NCBI RefSeq assembly: GCF_026262625.1
Contig: NZ_SHNN01000003.1
Span: 496,001-560,000, forward strand
DNA: 64,000 bases
From: Candidatus Litorirhabdus singularis
GTDB taxonomy: Bacteria; Pseudomonadota; Gammaproteobacteria; Pseudomonadales; Halieaceae
Direction of reading: 5' to 3'
The position numbers were made by a program, and so were the translations under genes. Below the pieces are notes generated by a model. That model had not been told where the DNA came from. It worked only from the letters and a program-made list of their open reading frames with translations, and did not search any database. Within the stretch, counting starts at the first letter, position 1. Every line of letters starts with the position of its first letter. Below, piece after piece: positions 1-8,321 of the stretch.

Positions 1-809
1 GGTTGAACGCCAGCTACGAAATTGGTGATGACGGTCTGCTATTTGCAACGGTCTCCACTGGTTACAAGCCGGGAGGATTCCGCTTAGGTGCCATGCAAGA
101 TGATCCCACCACCCCGGAAAACGAATCAGTCGTCGACAACGAAGAGCTAACTTCCTATGAGATCGGCTACAAAGGCACCATTGCCGACAAACTTTCATTC
201 AGCACCGCTGTGTTCTTCTACGACTACGAAGATATGCAGGTAGAGCTGGCTATTCTCGATGCCAACACCGGCATTGCGACAGCTAGATTAGCCAACGCGC
301 CCAAGTCTGAAGTCTACGGGTTTGAGTTTGAGTCAACCTGGCTGGCGACAGAAAAGCTGACTTTGCTGGCTAACTATTCCTACCTCAAATCCGAATACAC
401 CGAAGAGTTCATTGTGCAGGATAACAAAGACGGGCAGCTGCGCGATGTACAAGGTAACGAATTGAACCGAACCCCTAACAACAAGTTCACACTGGCGGCC
501 TACTACGTACAACCAGTAGGTCCAGGTGATGTGGTATTGACCGCCAACTACAGCTATATCGATGATCAATATATGACCGTATTCAATGACGACATTGAGA
601 CGGTAGACAGTTATCAACAGGTCAATGCTCGTATAGCGTGGAAGCCCGATAGTGCAAAATATGAAGTAGCCGTGTTTGGCCAAAACCTCACCGACGAACT
701 CAGTTATGCCAATGCCTACGGGGTGAGCGGTGAAGCTGATGGTGTGCGTCGCTCCGGACGCCCCATTAACCCACGCACCTACGGCCTGGAAGCAGTAGTA
801 TTTTTCTAG
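1..809 (+). CDS. TonB-dependent receptor, C-terminal barrel part (5' end outside window)
   Basis: The gene is cut by the window edge; codons run in frame from base 3 to the TAG at 807-809. About 268 residues are visible and they look like the last third of a TonB-dependent outer-membrane receptor: alternating aromatic beta strands, a GYKPGGF motif near residue 21, the ELTSYEIGYKG strand typical of these barrels around residue 49, and a terminal phenylalanine as expected for BAM-dependent barrels. Such receptors import scarce or large hydrophobic substrates across the outer membrane using TonB energy. The plug domain and TonB box are not visible, so substrate class cannot be judged. It precedes a transporter and CoA-linked catabolic genes on the same strand, which suggests it feeds that pathway (inference). 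Confidence 0.9.
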   Translation, partial: LNASYEIGDDGLLFATVSTGYKPGGFRLGAMQDDPTTPENESVVDNEELTSYEIGYKGTIADKLSFSTAVFFYDYEDMQVELAILDANTGIATARLANAPKSEVYGFEFESTWLATEKLTLLANYSYLKSEYTEEFIVQDNKDGQLRDVQGNELNRTPNNKFTLAAYYVQPVGPGDVVLTANYSYIDDQYMTVFNDDIETVDSYQQVNARIAWKPDSAKYEVAVFGQNLTDELSYANAYGVSGEADGVRRSGRPINPRTYGLEAVVFF

Positions 810-882
810 ACCGACGCTAAGCGAGGGCCCGGGGCAGCGCAAGCTGACGCGGCGCCCTCGCACAGAATACTTTCCAGCAATC

Positions 883-887
883 AGGAG
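883..887 (+). promoter_or_regulatory. Shine-Dalgarno AGGAG deciding the start of the GPH transporter
   Basis: AGGAG lies 8 bases before an ATC codon at 896. No ATG, GTG or TTG exists in the transporter frame between the in-frame stop at 845-847 and the TTG at 1025, while transporter-like sequence begins about residue 3 after the ATC. This makes ATC the best-placed initiator. Confidence 0.5.
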
Positions 888-895
888 TAAGGCCC

Positions 896-2314
896 ATCAG
901 CGCTCTGTCCGCCAGGGAAAAATGGGCCTACGCCGTCGGCAACATACCCTTTGCTGCTAAAGATGCAGCATTTGCCAACTTCGTTGTCTTCTATTACACC
1001 CAGATTCATGGCCTCAGCGGCACTTTGGCAGGCCTGGCGATGTTCATCGCCTTATCCTGGGACGCAATATCTGACCCCATTGTAGGTAGTTGGTCCGACA
1101 ACTTTCGTTCACGCTGGGGCCGTCGCCACCCGCTGCTGGTAGCCGGTGGTTTGCCAACGGCGCTGCTGTTCCTGGCCCTGTTCACACCGCCCGAGCAGTT
1201 TGGAGACGCCGGGATCTTCCTCTGGCTATTGGGAGTGTCGATACTGCTGCGCACTTTCCTGACTATCTACTTCATCCCCTACTCCGCCATGGGGGCAGAG
1301 TTATCCACTGATTACGACGAGCGTACGATTATTGCCAAAGCCAGAGTGACCATGGGCTGGCTGGCGGGAATGGCGTTGCCTGCAGTGGCCTTCATACTGT
1401 TTTTTGGCCCGCGCGATGGTGTCGACGGGCGCCTGGTAGCTGTCAATTACTGGCACTACGGGGTGCTATCTGCGCTGGTGGCTGGTATCACCGCCGTGGT
1501 CTGTATCATCGGCACACGCAGCGTCATTCCGCGCCTGCCCACTGCCAGCCCAGCGCACAAGTTCTCCTGGCGCGATCCGCTGAAGGATTTGCAAATGGCG
1601 CTTACGAATCGCAATTTTCGTCTGTCTGTGGGTGCGAACCTGGCCTTTGGCATGAGTGCGGGAGTCTATACAACGCTCTCACTCTATCTGGGCACCTATT
1701 TCTGGGAGTTCAGCGCAGACCAGCTGGCCGGGATGGTCTTGCCCACGGCGATCGCAACACTGATGGCATTTATGGCGCTCCACCGCCTGGGCAGGCGCTT
1801 TGACAAACCACATTTACTGGCGTTTGCCAGCCTGGCACTGGCGCTCAACGCGCTCTGGTTTTTGGGGAGCCGCCTACTGGGCTTCCTGCCAGAAAATGGC
1901 CACGCCATCATCTATCCCTTGTTGTTGCTAAACACCGGAATCGGCGTGTTTATGATCGTTAGCATGCAGGTACTGGCGGCCTCCCTGGCAGCGGATATTA
2001 TCGATGAGCAGGAAATGGCAACCGGTAAGCGCCAGGAAGGCGTGGTATTTGCGGCTGGCGCATTCGTACAGAAGGCAACCACCGGCGCCGGAGCGCTGCT
2101 GGCCGGTATTGTGATCGACTTGTCAGGCATCACGGGAGATTCCGTGCCCGGCAGTGTTGATACCGACGTATTACAAGCACTGGGGTGGTTCACCCTGGCC
2201 ATGACAGCAGGGTTGGCCCTGATCGCCTTCTTCTTTAACACGCGATTGCGGCTGGGGCGCAAGGACCACCATAAGGTGAGAACGCAGCTCGCCGCCTCAA
2301 CTCCCGGGGATTAA
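896..2314 (+). CDS. MFS transporter of the GPH (glycoside-pentoside-hexuronide:cation symporter) type
   Basis: About 472 residues if started at the ATC at 896. The N-terminus reads ISALSAREKWAYAVGN, matching the usual opening of GPH transporters, followed by about twelve hydrophobic segments. The family signature between helices 2 and 3 is present near residues 60-80 (SDPIVGSWSDNFRSRWGRRHP, with the D-P...G..SD...GRR.P spacing). These inner-membrane permeases import sugars or other organic solutes with a cation; in hydrocarbon and steroid degraders related proteins sit in catabolic clusters. The start is unusual: only ATC (896) or CTG (905) precede the conserved start of the protein, and a start at the TTG at 1025 would delete the first helix. 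It lies 87 bases after the TonB receptor and 57 before the decarboxylase-like gene, probably in one operon. Confidence 0.85.
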   Translation: MSALSAREKWAYAVGNIPFAAKDAAFANFVVFYYTQIHGLSGTLAGLAMFIALSWDAISDPIVGSWSDNFRSRWGRRHPLLVAGGLPTALLFLALFTPPEQFGDAGIFLWLLGVSILLRTFLTIYFIPYSAMGAELSTDYDERTIIAKARVTMGWLAGMALPAVAFILFFGPRDGVDGRLVAVNYWHYGVLSALVAGITAVVCIIGTRSVIPRLPTASPAHKFSWRDPLKDLQMALTNRNFRLSVGANLAFGMSAGVYTTLSLYLGTYFWEFSADQLAGMVLPTAIATLMAFMALHRLGRRFDKPHLLAFASLALALNALWFLGSRLLGFLPENGHAIIYPLLLLNTGIGVFMIVSMQVLAASLAADIIDEQEMATGKRQEGVVFAAGAFVQKATTGAGALLAGIVIDLSGITGDSVPGSVDTDVLQALGWFTLAMTAGLALIAFFFNTRLRLGRKDHHKVRTQLAASTPGD

Positions 2315-2371
2315 TCGCATGCTTCGAATAGCCAATGGCACCCGTTCAATATCACGAGGATTAGCAACGAC

Positions 2372-3184
2372 ATGTTTACCTTAGACCCCAACCAGAGCCA
2401 TGTAATGCCAGCGCATTTCGGACCGCGCTATATTGGCGAAAAAACCAGCGGCCGCTACCACGATTGCACAGCAATGACGGTTTCCTATCTGACCGACCGG
2501 GAAAAGCTGGCGGCCTATTTACCGGCACCCTTTGAGGTAGCAGAAGAGGCAGTAGTTACTGTTTACTATGTCTGCAACAAGCAAGTCGACTGGCTGGCCG
2601 GACATGGCTACAACATGATCGCCGTGAACGCAGCTGTCGTTTATAACGGCGAACAAGAGCAGCTGAGCGGCACCTATTGCCTGGTGATCTGGGAAAACCT
2701 GACCGACCCCATTCTGGTCGGTCGGGAGGTGCAGGGTATACCGAAAATTTATGCGGATATCCCTGAGCACAGCATTCACGGCGGCAATTGGAGCTGTAAT
2801 GCCAGCCATTTTGGTCACAAGATTATCGATATCGCCATCAGTAATCTGGAGCCACTCTCTGCTGAAGATGTGGCAGCTGGGCAACAAGCGCAGGAAGGAA
2901 AAGACCATCCAATGACATGGCGCTATATGCCTGCAATCGGCGGATTTGGCGAAGCTGCGGTTAACGAACCGGTGACGTTTCCTTCAGAAAATAACTTCAC
3001 CGATGTGTGGACCGGTGAGGGGTGCGTTGACTGGGCGCGCCTGACCTGGGAACAAAACCCGACCCAATATCATATTGTGAACGCCTTGCAGGCGCTGCCG
3101 GTATTGGCGTATCTACCTGCGCTGGTCACCAAAGGCAGCACAAATTTGGTGCTACCGGAACGTTGGACAAGAACACTCCGTTAA
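2372..3184 (+). CDS. Acetoacetate decarboxylase family protein
   Basis: 270 residues. The family core is visible: YYVCNKQVDW, YNMIAVNAAVVY, GTYCLVIWENLTDPILVGRE and then QGIPKIYADI. The lysine of the PK pair (K125) corresponds to the Schiff-base lysine of acetoacetate decarboxylase. Family members decarboxylate or aldol-cleave beta-keto acids; many large clades are uncharacterised and some act on catabolic intermediates. It sits between the GPH transporter and a 3-hydroxyacyl-CoA dehydrogenase on the same strand, which fits processing of a beta-keto intermediate (inference). A GAGGA about 11 bases upstream of the ATG supports the start. The exact substrate is unknown. Confidence 0.85.
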   Translation: MFTLDPNQSHVMPAHFGPRYIGEKTSGRYHDCTAMTVSYLTDREKLAAYLPAPFEVAEEAVVTVYYVCNKQVDWLAGHGYNMIAVNAAVVYNGEQEQLSGTYCLVIWENLTDPILVGREVQGIPKIYADIPEHSIHGGNWSCNASHFGHKIIDIAISNLEPLSAEDVAAGQQAQEGKDHPMTWRYMPAIGGFGEAAVNEPVTFPSENNFTDVWTGEGCVDWARLTWEQNPTQYHIVNALQALPVLAYLPALVTKGSTNLVLPERWTRTLR

Positions 3185-3220
3185 GCCAGCTCCCAAGCAA
3201 ACCAGAGACTACTGCATACA

Positions 3221-4468
3221 ATGAAGATACCCGAAATAAATAGCGTCTGTTTTGTCGGTGCCGGAACCATGGGCTGCTTTAACAGCCTGATGGCGGCAGC
3301 GGCAGGCTATCAAGCCGTGATTTACGACATCTCCACGGCAGCGCTGGATCAGGCGCCACAGGTACTGGAGGGCATGGCCGGTTTTTTGGCTGCGCAGGGG
3401 TTCTTCCCGCCCGCTGCAATACCGGAGGCGCTTGCCCGTATTTCGGTAAATCCGGTTTTGCGCGACGCTGTCGACGCAGCGGACCTGGTTAGCGAGTCGG
3501 TGGCGGAGCGCCTGGAAATAAAGCGTGATGTGCACCATACCCTGGATGCCATTTGCAGCCCCGCCACGCTCATAACTACAAACACCTCCAATCTTATGGT
3601 GTCCGACATTGAAGATGTACTGGTTCGCGGAGAGCGATTTGCGGCACTGCACTCGCACCTGGGTTCCTACGTGATCGACATTGTCGGCGGCCCAAGAACT
3701 TCGGCGCGGACTATAGATGTACTCGAGCGCTATGTGTTAAGTATCCGGGGCCTGCCGCTGGTGCTAAAAAAGGAAAATCCCGGCTACGTGATTAACGCCA
3801 TGCTGGGGCCGCTGCTAAGAACCGCCAGCGTTCTGGTCGTAGAAGGCCACGCTACGCCCGAAGATGTTGATCGCGCCTGGATGTTGAATCAAGGCGCCGG
3901 CATCGGGCCGTTTGGACTCATGGATTTGTTTGGCCTGAACATCATCTTCGATAGCTGGAAAAAGCCCCAGCTGCAGCAGCTGCCCCTACAGGACAAGCTG
4001 ATCGATTTCATCACACCCTATATAGAGAGTGGCCATTTGGGCATAAAGACCGCAAAAGGTTTTTATGGCTACCCAGAGCCACGCTACCAGCAAACTGATT
4101 TTCTTGAGACAAACAGGGATCTTTCGCTCGTCTATAACGCTCTCATTGCAGTGCTCATCGAAAATGCCATCTTGATTGCACACGATGAGGTGGCCGCGCC
4201 TATCGACATAGACCGCGCCTGGATGACTTCATTTTCGCTGGCCCAGGGGCCGTTTGCTGCACTGGATGAGATGGGTATTGATACTTTCTGCGATACCTAC
4301 AGGGCGTTTATCGGCAAGGGCATCTTGCAGGGCCGAGTGGCAGATCAGGTCGAGTCCTTTTTACAGCCACATATTGAAAACTCTCAGCTGGGCGTCAAAT
4401 CAGGACAAGGGTTCTATGGCTACCCCAACCCCGCATTTAGCGCGCCTAACTTCATTCCTGAACGGTAA
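3221..4468 (+). CDS. 3-hydroxyacyl-CoA dehydrogenase with two C-terminal domains and altered active site
   Basis: 415 residues. An N-terminal Rossmann domain carries GAGTMG (13-18). Two C-terminal 3HCDH domains follow (about 187-288 and 300-405), each with the DRAW helix and a G(I/V)K...GFYGYP tail, so the architecture is duplicated as in FadB-type or PaaH-type enzymes. The family serine (S123 in NTSN), histidine (H144) and asparagine (N192 in PGYVIN) are kept. The HxxNP segment is replaced by HSHLG, and the position of the catalytic glutamate twelve residues after the histidine is G156, next to a three-residue deletion. NAD-dependent oxidation of a 3-hydroxyacyl-CoA is the family reaction, but these changes leave the actual chemistry open. 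It follows the decarboxylase-like gene by 36 bases. Confidence 0.85.
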   Translation: MKIPEINSVCFVGAGTMGCFNSLMAAAAGYQAVIYDISTAALDQAPQVLEGMAGFLAAQGFFPPAAIPEALARISVNPVLRDAVDAADLVSESVAERLEIKRDVHHTLDAICSPATLITTNTSNLMVSDIEDVLVRGERFAALHSHLGSYVIDIVGGPRTSARTIDVLERYVLSIRGLPLVLKKENPGYVINAMLGPLLRTASVLVVEGHATPEDVDRAWMLNQGAGIGPFGLMDLFGLNIIFDSWKKPQLQQLPLQDKLIDFITPYIESGHLGIKTAKGFYGYPEPRYQQTDFLETNRDLSLVYNALIAVLIENAILIAHDEVAAPIDIDRAWMTSFSLAQGPFAALDEMGIDTFCDTYRAFIGKGILQGRVADQVESFLQPHIENSQLGVKSGQGFYGYPNPAFSAPNFIPER

Positions 4469-4515
4469 ATTTTCTACTACCGAGATATTGTGCTGCTACT
4501 GAGGCTGAAATTAGT

Positions 4516-5328
4516 ATGACTCCATCGCTGGATATAAACCGCTTATTCTCCCTATCGGGAAAGGTCGCTCTTGTGACCGGAGGTTCACGGGGCATAGGCC
4601 GCATGATAACCCAGGGGCTTTTACAGGCCGGCGCCAGGGTCTACATTTCGGCGCGCGGCGCCGAAGATTGCGAGCAAGCCGCGCGCGAGCTGACTGAGTA
4701 TGGTGAGTGTATTGCCATTGCTGGTGACGTCACTGACCCGGACGCCCGCGCTGAGCTGTGCCGGCAGATAACCGCCGCAGAGCCAGCACTGAATATTCTG
4801 GTAAACAATGCCGGCACCGCTTGGGGGCAGGAGTATAAAACCTATCCTGAGGCGGCCTTTGAGAAACTGATGAAACTCAATGTTAGCGCGGTGTTTGTTC
4901 TAACCCGGGATCTAACCCCTTTATTGGAAGCGGCAGCCTCACAGGATGATCCCGCACGGGTAATCAACATCGGCTCCATGGACGGCCTGCATGTCCCAAC
5001 GGTGAATCGGCTGGGTAATTTCGCCTATTCAGCAAGCAAGGCCGCGGTGCATCAATTGACTAAAAATCTTGCCGTGGAGCTGGGCCCCAGAAATATAACA
5101 GTCAATGCAGTAGCACCGGGGTTTTTCCCCAGCAAGATGGCCGACCTGGTTATCGAGACTCGCCGCAAGGATATTGAAAGTAACAGCTTGTTAAAACGGC
5201 TGGGGCGCGACGAAGAAATGGCAGGCATCGCCATTTATTTGTGTTCCCGCGCCGGGGCCTATACCCACGGCGCTATCATTCCGGTCGATGGCGGCACATC
5301 GATTAATCACCAACACGCCATGGATTAG
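4516..5328 (+). CDS. Short-chain dehydrogenase/reductase
   Basis: 270 residues of a classical SDR: the cofactor motif TGGSRGIG at 21-28, NNAG near 95, the catalytic serine in INIGSMDG near 153 and the Y-x3-K pair in FAYSASKAAVH near 171-175. The C-terminal GGTS ending is typical of FabG-like enzymes. It would oxidise or reduce an alcohol/ketone with NAD(P)(H). It is the last gene of the plus-strand run that begins with the TonB receptor, 47 bases after the hydroxyacyl-CoA dehydrogenase, and it faces the amine oxidase gene tail to tail. The substrate is not deducible. Confidence 0.9.
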   Translation: MTPSLDINRLFSLSGKVALVTGGSRGIGRMITQGLLQAGARVYISARGAEDCEQAARELTEYGECIAIAGDVTDPDARAELCRQITAAEPALNILVNNAGTAWGQEYKTYPEAAFEKLMKLNVSAVFVLTRDLTPLLEAAASQDDPARVINIGSMDGLHVPTVNRLGNFAYSASKAAVHQLTKNLAVELGPRNITVNAVAPGFFPSKMADLVIETRRKDIESNSLLKRLGRDEEMAGIAIYLCSRAGAYTHGAIIPVDGGTSINHQHAMD

Positions 5329-5355
5329 CGCCCCTGCGCAGATGTCACCGCCCCG

Positions 5356-6657
5356 TCATACGCACTTTCGCCGAGGCGCATGGCGGCTAAGCAAAAGAAT
5401 AAGCTCCGCCTCTCTTACTCCGCTGAGAAATGCCCCATGCACTGTCGCCGGATGCTGGCTGTGAGTGGCTTCACCGGCGAAGAATATTCGGTTATCAATG
5501 GGCGCAGCCAGATCGCACCGCATCTCCGGTGTGGCTCCCATCGCCAGCGCTGAGTAGGACCCGTAACTGAATGGATCGGCAGCCCATCGAGTGATTCTGT
5601 AATCCATGGGTTCTGGCACGTACTCACCATAAATCGATCGCAGCACGCCCATGGCTTCCGCGAGCACATCGGCATCGGTGCCGCCCTCCATTTGTAGCGC
5701 AACCTCGCCACCGTTAAAGGCAAGCAGCACTGGCTCACCGGTTACTGGTTGTAGGTTGAGCCAGTAGGGGAACCTGGCCGGTACCTCGTTAACATAGCCA
5801 AAATTGTGTATATCAGATTCCCAAAAGCCTTTATCAAACCGCAGGTACAGCTTATCGAGGAGCCCCATCTCAAGCGCGTCAATGGCGGCTACTTGTGCGC
5901 TGGGCAGCGCCGGTAAAAATTCAATCACCCCCGCCTTGAGTACACCCAGCGGCACGGTGATCAGAACCCTACTTGCCGTATAGTTTTGAGTCTTTGTCTT
6001 TACAACGACGTTAGTGTCCTCCCGATAATCAACCGCTGTGACCGGGCTGTTCAAGACAATATCCAGCCCTTCGGCGAGTGCAGAGGCGAGGGCGTCGTAG
6101 CCATGAGGAAATACAACCTCAGTATCACCGAAGGCTTCGCCGCCTTCATCGAGGGCGCTAACCGAAAGTCTAGAGGCGTCCAGACCGTAATCGTTCGAAA
6201 ATGTCTGACTGGCCAGTAAAGCTATTTCCGCCTGACTGAAAGCGGCAAGCTCACCCGCTGCCGCTGACTTATCAATAAGTGTTTGCACTGACGCACTATC
6301 TCGCAAACCGGCAACCGCCCTACTCAGCGCCGGCATAAAGCGTTCGGAACCCTCCGAGATCAGATTATTCGTGGTACCGCCGGCGTTATAGGCGCGGTAG
6401 CTATCGTAATCCCACTGCTGCGTCACCACGCCCAACTGCTGACTGTATTCATACAGGGGATTGCCGGCAATGCCGTGTATCCAATTGGCGCCCATATCGA
6501 GAGCTAAGTCAGGCATGCTGCGATCGGTCCAGGTGCGGCCACCGATTCGATCGCGCGCTTCCAGCACAGTCACCTGCAGACCCGCCTCTTGCAGTAAGCT
6601 CGCAGCGCGCAAGCCGGCCATACCTGCACCAATGACGATAACCGATTCCTTCACCAT
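5356..6657 (-). CDS. Flavin-dependent amine oxidase (monoamine/polyamine oxidase family)
   Basis: 433 residues. The N-terminus has the FAD-binding GAGMAGL motif (10-16), followed by LEARDRIGGRTWTDR and DMGANWIHG, the diagnostic flavin-amine-oxidase segments. The C-terminal FAD-contact block reads RIFFAGEATHSQHPATVHGAFLSGVREA. Enzymes of this family oxidise primary, secondary or polyamines to imines and make hydrogen peroxide; relatives also act on cyclic alkylamines or as desaturases. No signal peptide or twin-arginine motif is visible, so it is probably cytoplasmic. It is downstream of the FAH-family gene on the minus strand, 40 bases away, and may be co-transcribed with it. Confidence 0.9.
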   Translation of the reverse strand: MVKESVIVIGAGMAGLRAASLLQEAGLQVTVLEARDRIGGRTWTDRSMPDLALDMGANWIHGIAGNPLYEYSQQLGVVTQQWDYDSYRAYNAGGTTNNLISEGSERFMPALSRAVAGLRDSASVQTLIDKSAAAGELAAFSQAEIALLASQTFSNDYGLDASRLSVSALDEGGEAFGDTEVVFPHGYDALASALAEGLDIVLNSPVTAVDYREDTNVVVKTKTQNYTASRVLITVPLGVLKAGVIEFLPALPSAQVAAIDALEMGLLDKLYLRFDKGFWESDIHNFGYVNEVPARFPYWLNLQPVTGEPVLLAFNGGEVALQMEGGTDADVLAEAMGVLRSIYGEYVPEPMDYRITRWAADPFSYGSYSALAMGATPEMRCDLAAPIDNRIFFAGEATHSQHPATVHGAFLSGVREAELILLLSRHAPRRKCV

Positions 6658-6697
6658 CAGCCTGCTAGCACCCCGCGGCGCAAAAAAGCGGACATGT

Positions 6698-7747
6698 CTA
6701 AGGTTCAGTGATCAAGTTACGCATGAAACCCAAATAACTTCCAACGCTGGTGACCACATCACCATCAGCCAGATACGCCCAGGGATTCCACAGCGTGGCC
6801 GGGTGAAACATTACGCCTTCGGGGGTACCGGTGAGTAGTAAGGTGCCAGCTGGAATGTGATCACAAGCCCCAATTCGAACCATCTCATCAGCCATTTCAT
6901 AGTCGGTCTCGCACGCCGCCAATACCTTTGACAACAGCTGTCGAGGCGACCAGATCATAGACCCAGCTGAAGCGCTTTGTCGCAATCTGCCATTAACAAA
7001 AAGATCCAGTTGCAGCTCCTGATAGAAGTTCTCGTCCTGCGGAATAACCAGTAGTGCTCCAATAGGCAGACGGCTATCGCCACCTTTGGCAAGCACAAAA
7101 CCGGTGAGCCCCATCTCGCCTCCCAGATCAATATCCTTGACGAGTTGCCAGCGGTCGGTAAAGTCATTGCACAGTACATAACCAAGGCGGGCAGGCGTTG
7201 TGGGCTTATGCTCGGTGAGCGGAACCGCACACAACTCCACCTCATAATCCAGCCGCCCTGCGGCCAAAACATCGCTGTTCCAGGCTGTGGCCCGCGACAA
7301 CTTGGGGAACAGGAAAGGATCACCTTCGTGACCCACCTCCTCTGCATGACCGCGAAAATTAGTGCCGGCGGCTACATGGGGGTAATGGCCATCAAGGGGA
7401 GAACCTAGCTGCTCCCACCCCATACGCTTGACCGCTAAGCCACCGTAAAGTTTTTGCAGCCCCCGCTTACCGAGCTCACGAAAGACATGCAGACTATCCG
7501 TATACTCCACGCCAGTCGCGTCACTAATATCAACAGCCGTTATACCCGCTTCGTCCACATCGATCACCAGTAACATCGCTCCTGAACGGTGTCGAGCCAG
7601 GGTCACAGCGCGATCACGCGGCGCCATTTCTAGCGACGCCAGCGCGATTGATTCAGTGATACCGCTAACCACAGGCCGGGTAAGCGCATAGCTAGAGACC
7701 AGTGCGACAACAACCGCTAATAGCAATACTGATACTGCAACTTTCAC
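6698..7747 (-). CDS. Fumarylacetoacetate-hydrolase family protein with N-terminal membrane anchor
   Basis: 349 residues. The C-terminal two thirds is a FAH domain: the metal-ligand cluster DYEVELCAV near residue 170, CNDFTDRW, and the closing loop LLTGTPEGVMF near 313. Family members hydrolyse, decarboxylate or tautomerise oxo-acids from aromatic ring breakdown. The first 25 residues form a strong hydrophobic helix after MK (signal peptide or signal anchor), which is unusual because FAH enzymes are normally cytoplasmic. The start codon is supported by the hydrophobic helix starting immediately. It heads a minus-strand pair with the amine oxidase. Function beyond the fold is uncertain. Confidence 0.8.
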   Translation of the reverse strand: MKVAVSVLLLAVVVALVSSYALTRPVVSGITESIALASLEMAPRDRAVTLARHRSGAMLLVIDVDEAGITAVDISDATGVEYTDSLHVFRELGKRGLQKLYGGLAVKRMGWEQLGSPLDGHYPHVAAGTNFRGHAEEVGHEGDPFLFPKLSRATAWNSDVLAAGRLDYEVELCAVPLTEHKPTTPARLGYVLCNDFTDRWQLVKDIDLGGEMGLTGFVLAKGGDSRLPIGALLVIPQDENFYQELQLDLFVNGRLRQSASAGSMIWSPRQLLSKVLAACETDYEMADEMVRIGACDHIPAGTLLLTGTPEGVMFHPATLWNPWAYLADGDVVTSVGSYLGFMRNLITEP

Positions 7748-7860
7748 TGGCTACTCCAATGCTGACGTTCAGGTGTGGCGGCTATGTCAGTAACATTCTC
7801 ACCGAACAAAACGAATGTGATACTTACATTAACACAATGGCTTGCCGACCCTAACCCTGC

Positions 7861-8091
7861 ATGATGCTAATGGCGAACCTGGACCCGGCACTACGCCCGG
7901 TACTGCGCCCGGTACTGCGCCCGGTACTACGCCCGGAATTTGCAGCGGACATGCCGGAGCGCTGCAGTAATATGACCATGCATCTAATCGAGAGCGCGGC
8001 GCACTTGGTACAACAGGAACAGGCAGAAGTGTTTAGTGGTCACCTGGTTAGTGGGTTAAAGCAGAATTTCCCAACATCTGTGCCCTCTTGA
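7861..8091 (+). pseudogene. Remnant of an alpha/beta hydrolase (epoxide hydrolase type), C-terminal end
   Basis: An open frame of 76 codons reads LRPEFAADMPERCSN followed by MTMHLIESAAHLVQQEQAEVF. This matches the last helix-strand unit of epoxide-hydrolase/haloalkane-dehalogenase proteins, where the catalytic histidine sits in a G(A/C)GHW.QQE context; here the stretch reads SAAHLVQQE. Nothing of the nucleophile or oxyanion part is present upstream, and the front of the frame is made of a 12-base tandem repeat. I take it as a broken gene end rather than a functional small protein. It could still be translated. Confidence 0.5.
7891..7938. repeat. Four tandem copies of a 12-base unit (ct[a/g]cgcccggta)
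   Basis: Units at 7891-7902, 7903-7914, 7915-7926 and 7927-7938 differ at one or two bases; a poorer fifth copy may precede at 7879-7890. In the hydrolase-remnant frame they encode repeated LRPV. The expansion sits at the broken edge of the remnant, as expected of slippage in DNA no longer under selection. Confidence 0.85.
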
Positions 8092-8321
8092 AGCGCAAAC
8101 CAGATGCAGCTTTCGCGGTCGGCAGCGGCACGCCGCCCGAGTTTGATCCATCGCCTGGCTGCTAATGGCTGAGCAGACTTCACCCCTATGTGCGCCGAAA
8201 TAGTCCGGCTGGAGATTTATTTTCAATTGGCAGGGAATTAACTGCGCGGGATGTATCTAAAGGTAGGTCTTTAGCGACAATCAACACTAAAAACTAGGCC
8301 TGGGCCTATCGGAGACTACGC

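Larger units (their letters stand above)
7748..8321. other. Intergenic stretch with promoter-like repeat, hydrolase remnant and DoxX leader
   Basis: This 574-base stretch holds no intact recognised gene. At 7793-7818 there is ACATTC-N14-GAATGT, upstream of the FAH-family gene on the minus strand, a weak operator candidate. 7861-8091 is the decayed hydrolase end described separately. 8295-8308 is a 14-base near-palindrome (TAGGCCTGGGCCTA) just before the GGAG that serves the DoxX gene. I see nothing recognisable in 8092-8290. Confidence 0.5.

Noticed and set aside
333-863. Open frame antisense to the TonB receptor tail
   Set aside because: Shadow frame with no domain; the sense strand has receptor barrel motifs to its stop.
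7891-7938. Possible CRISPR-like repeat
   Set aside because: Units are 12 bases and directly adjacent without spacers; this is a simple tandem repeat.
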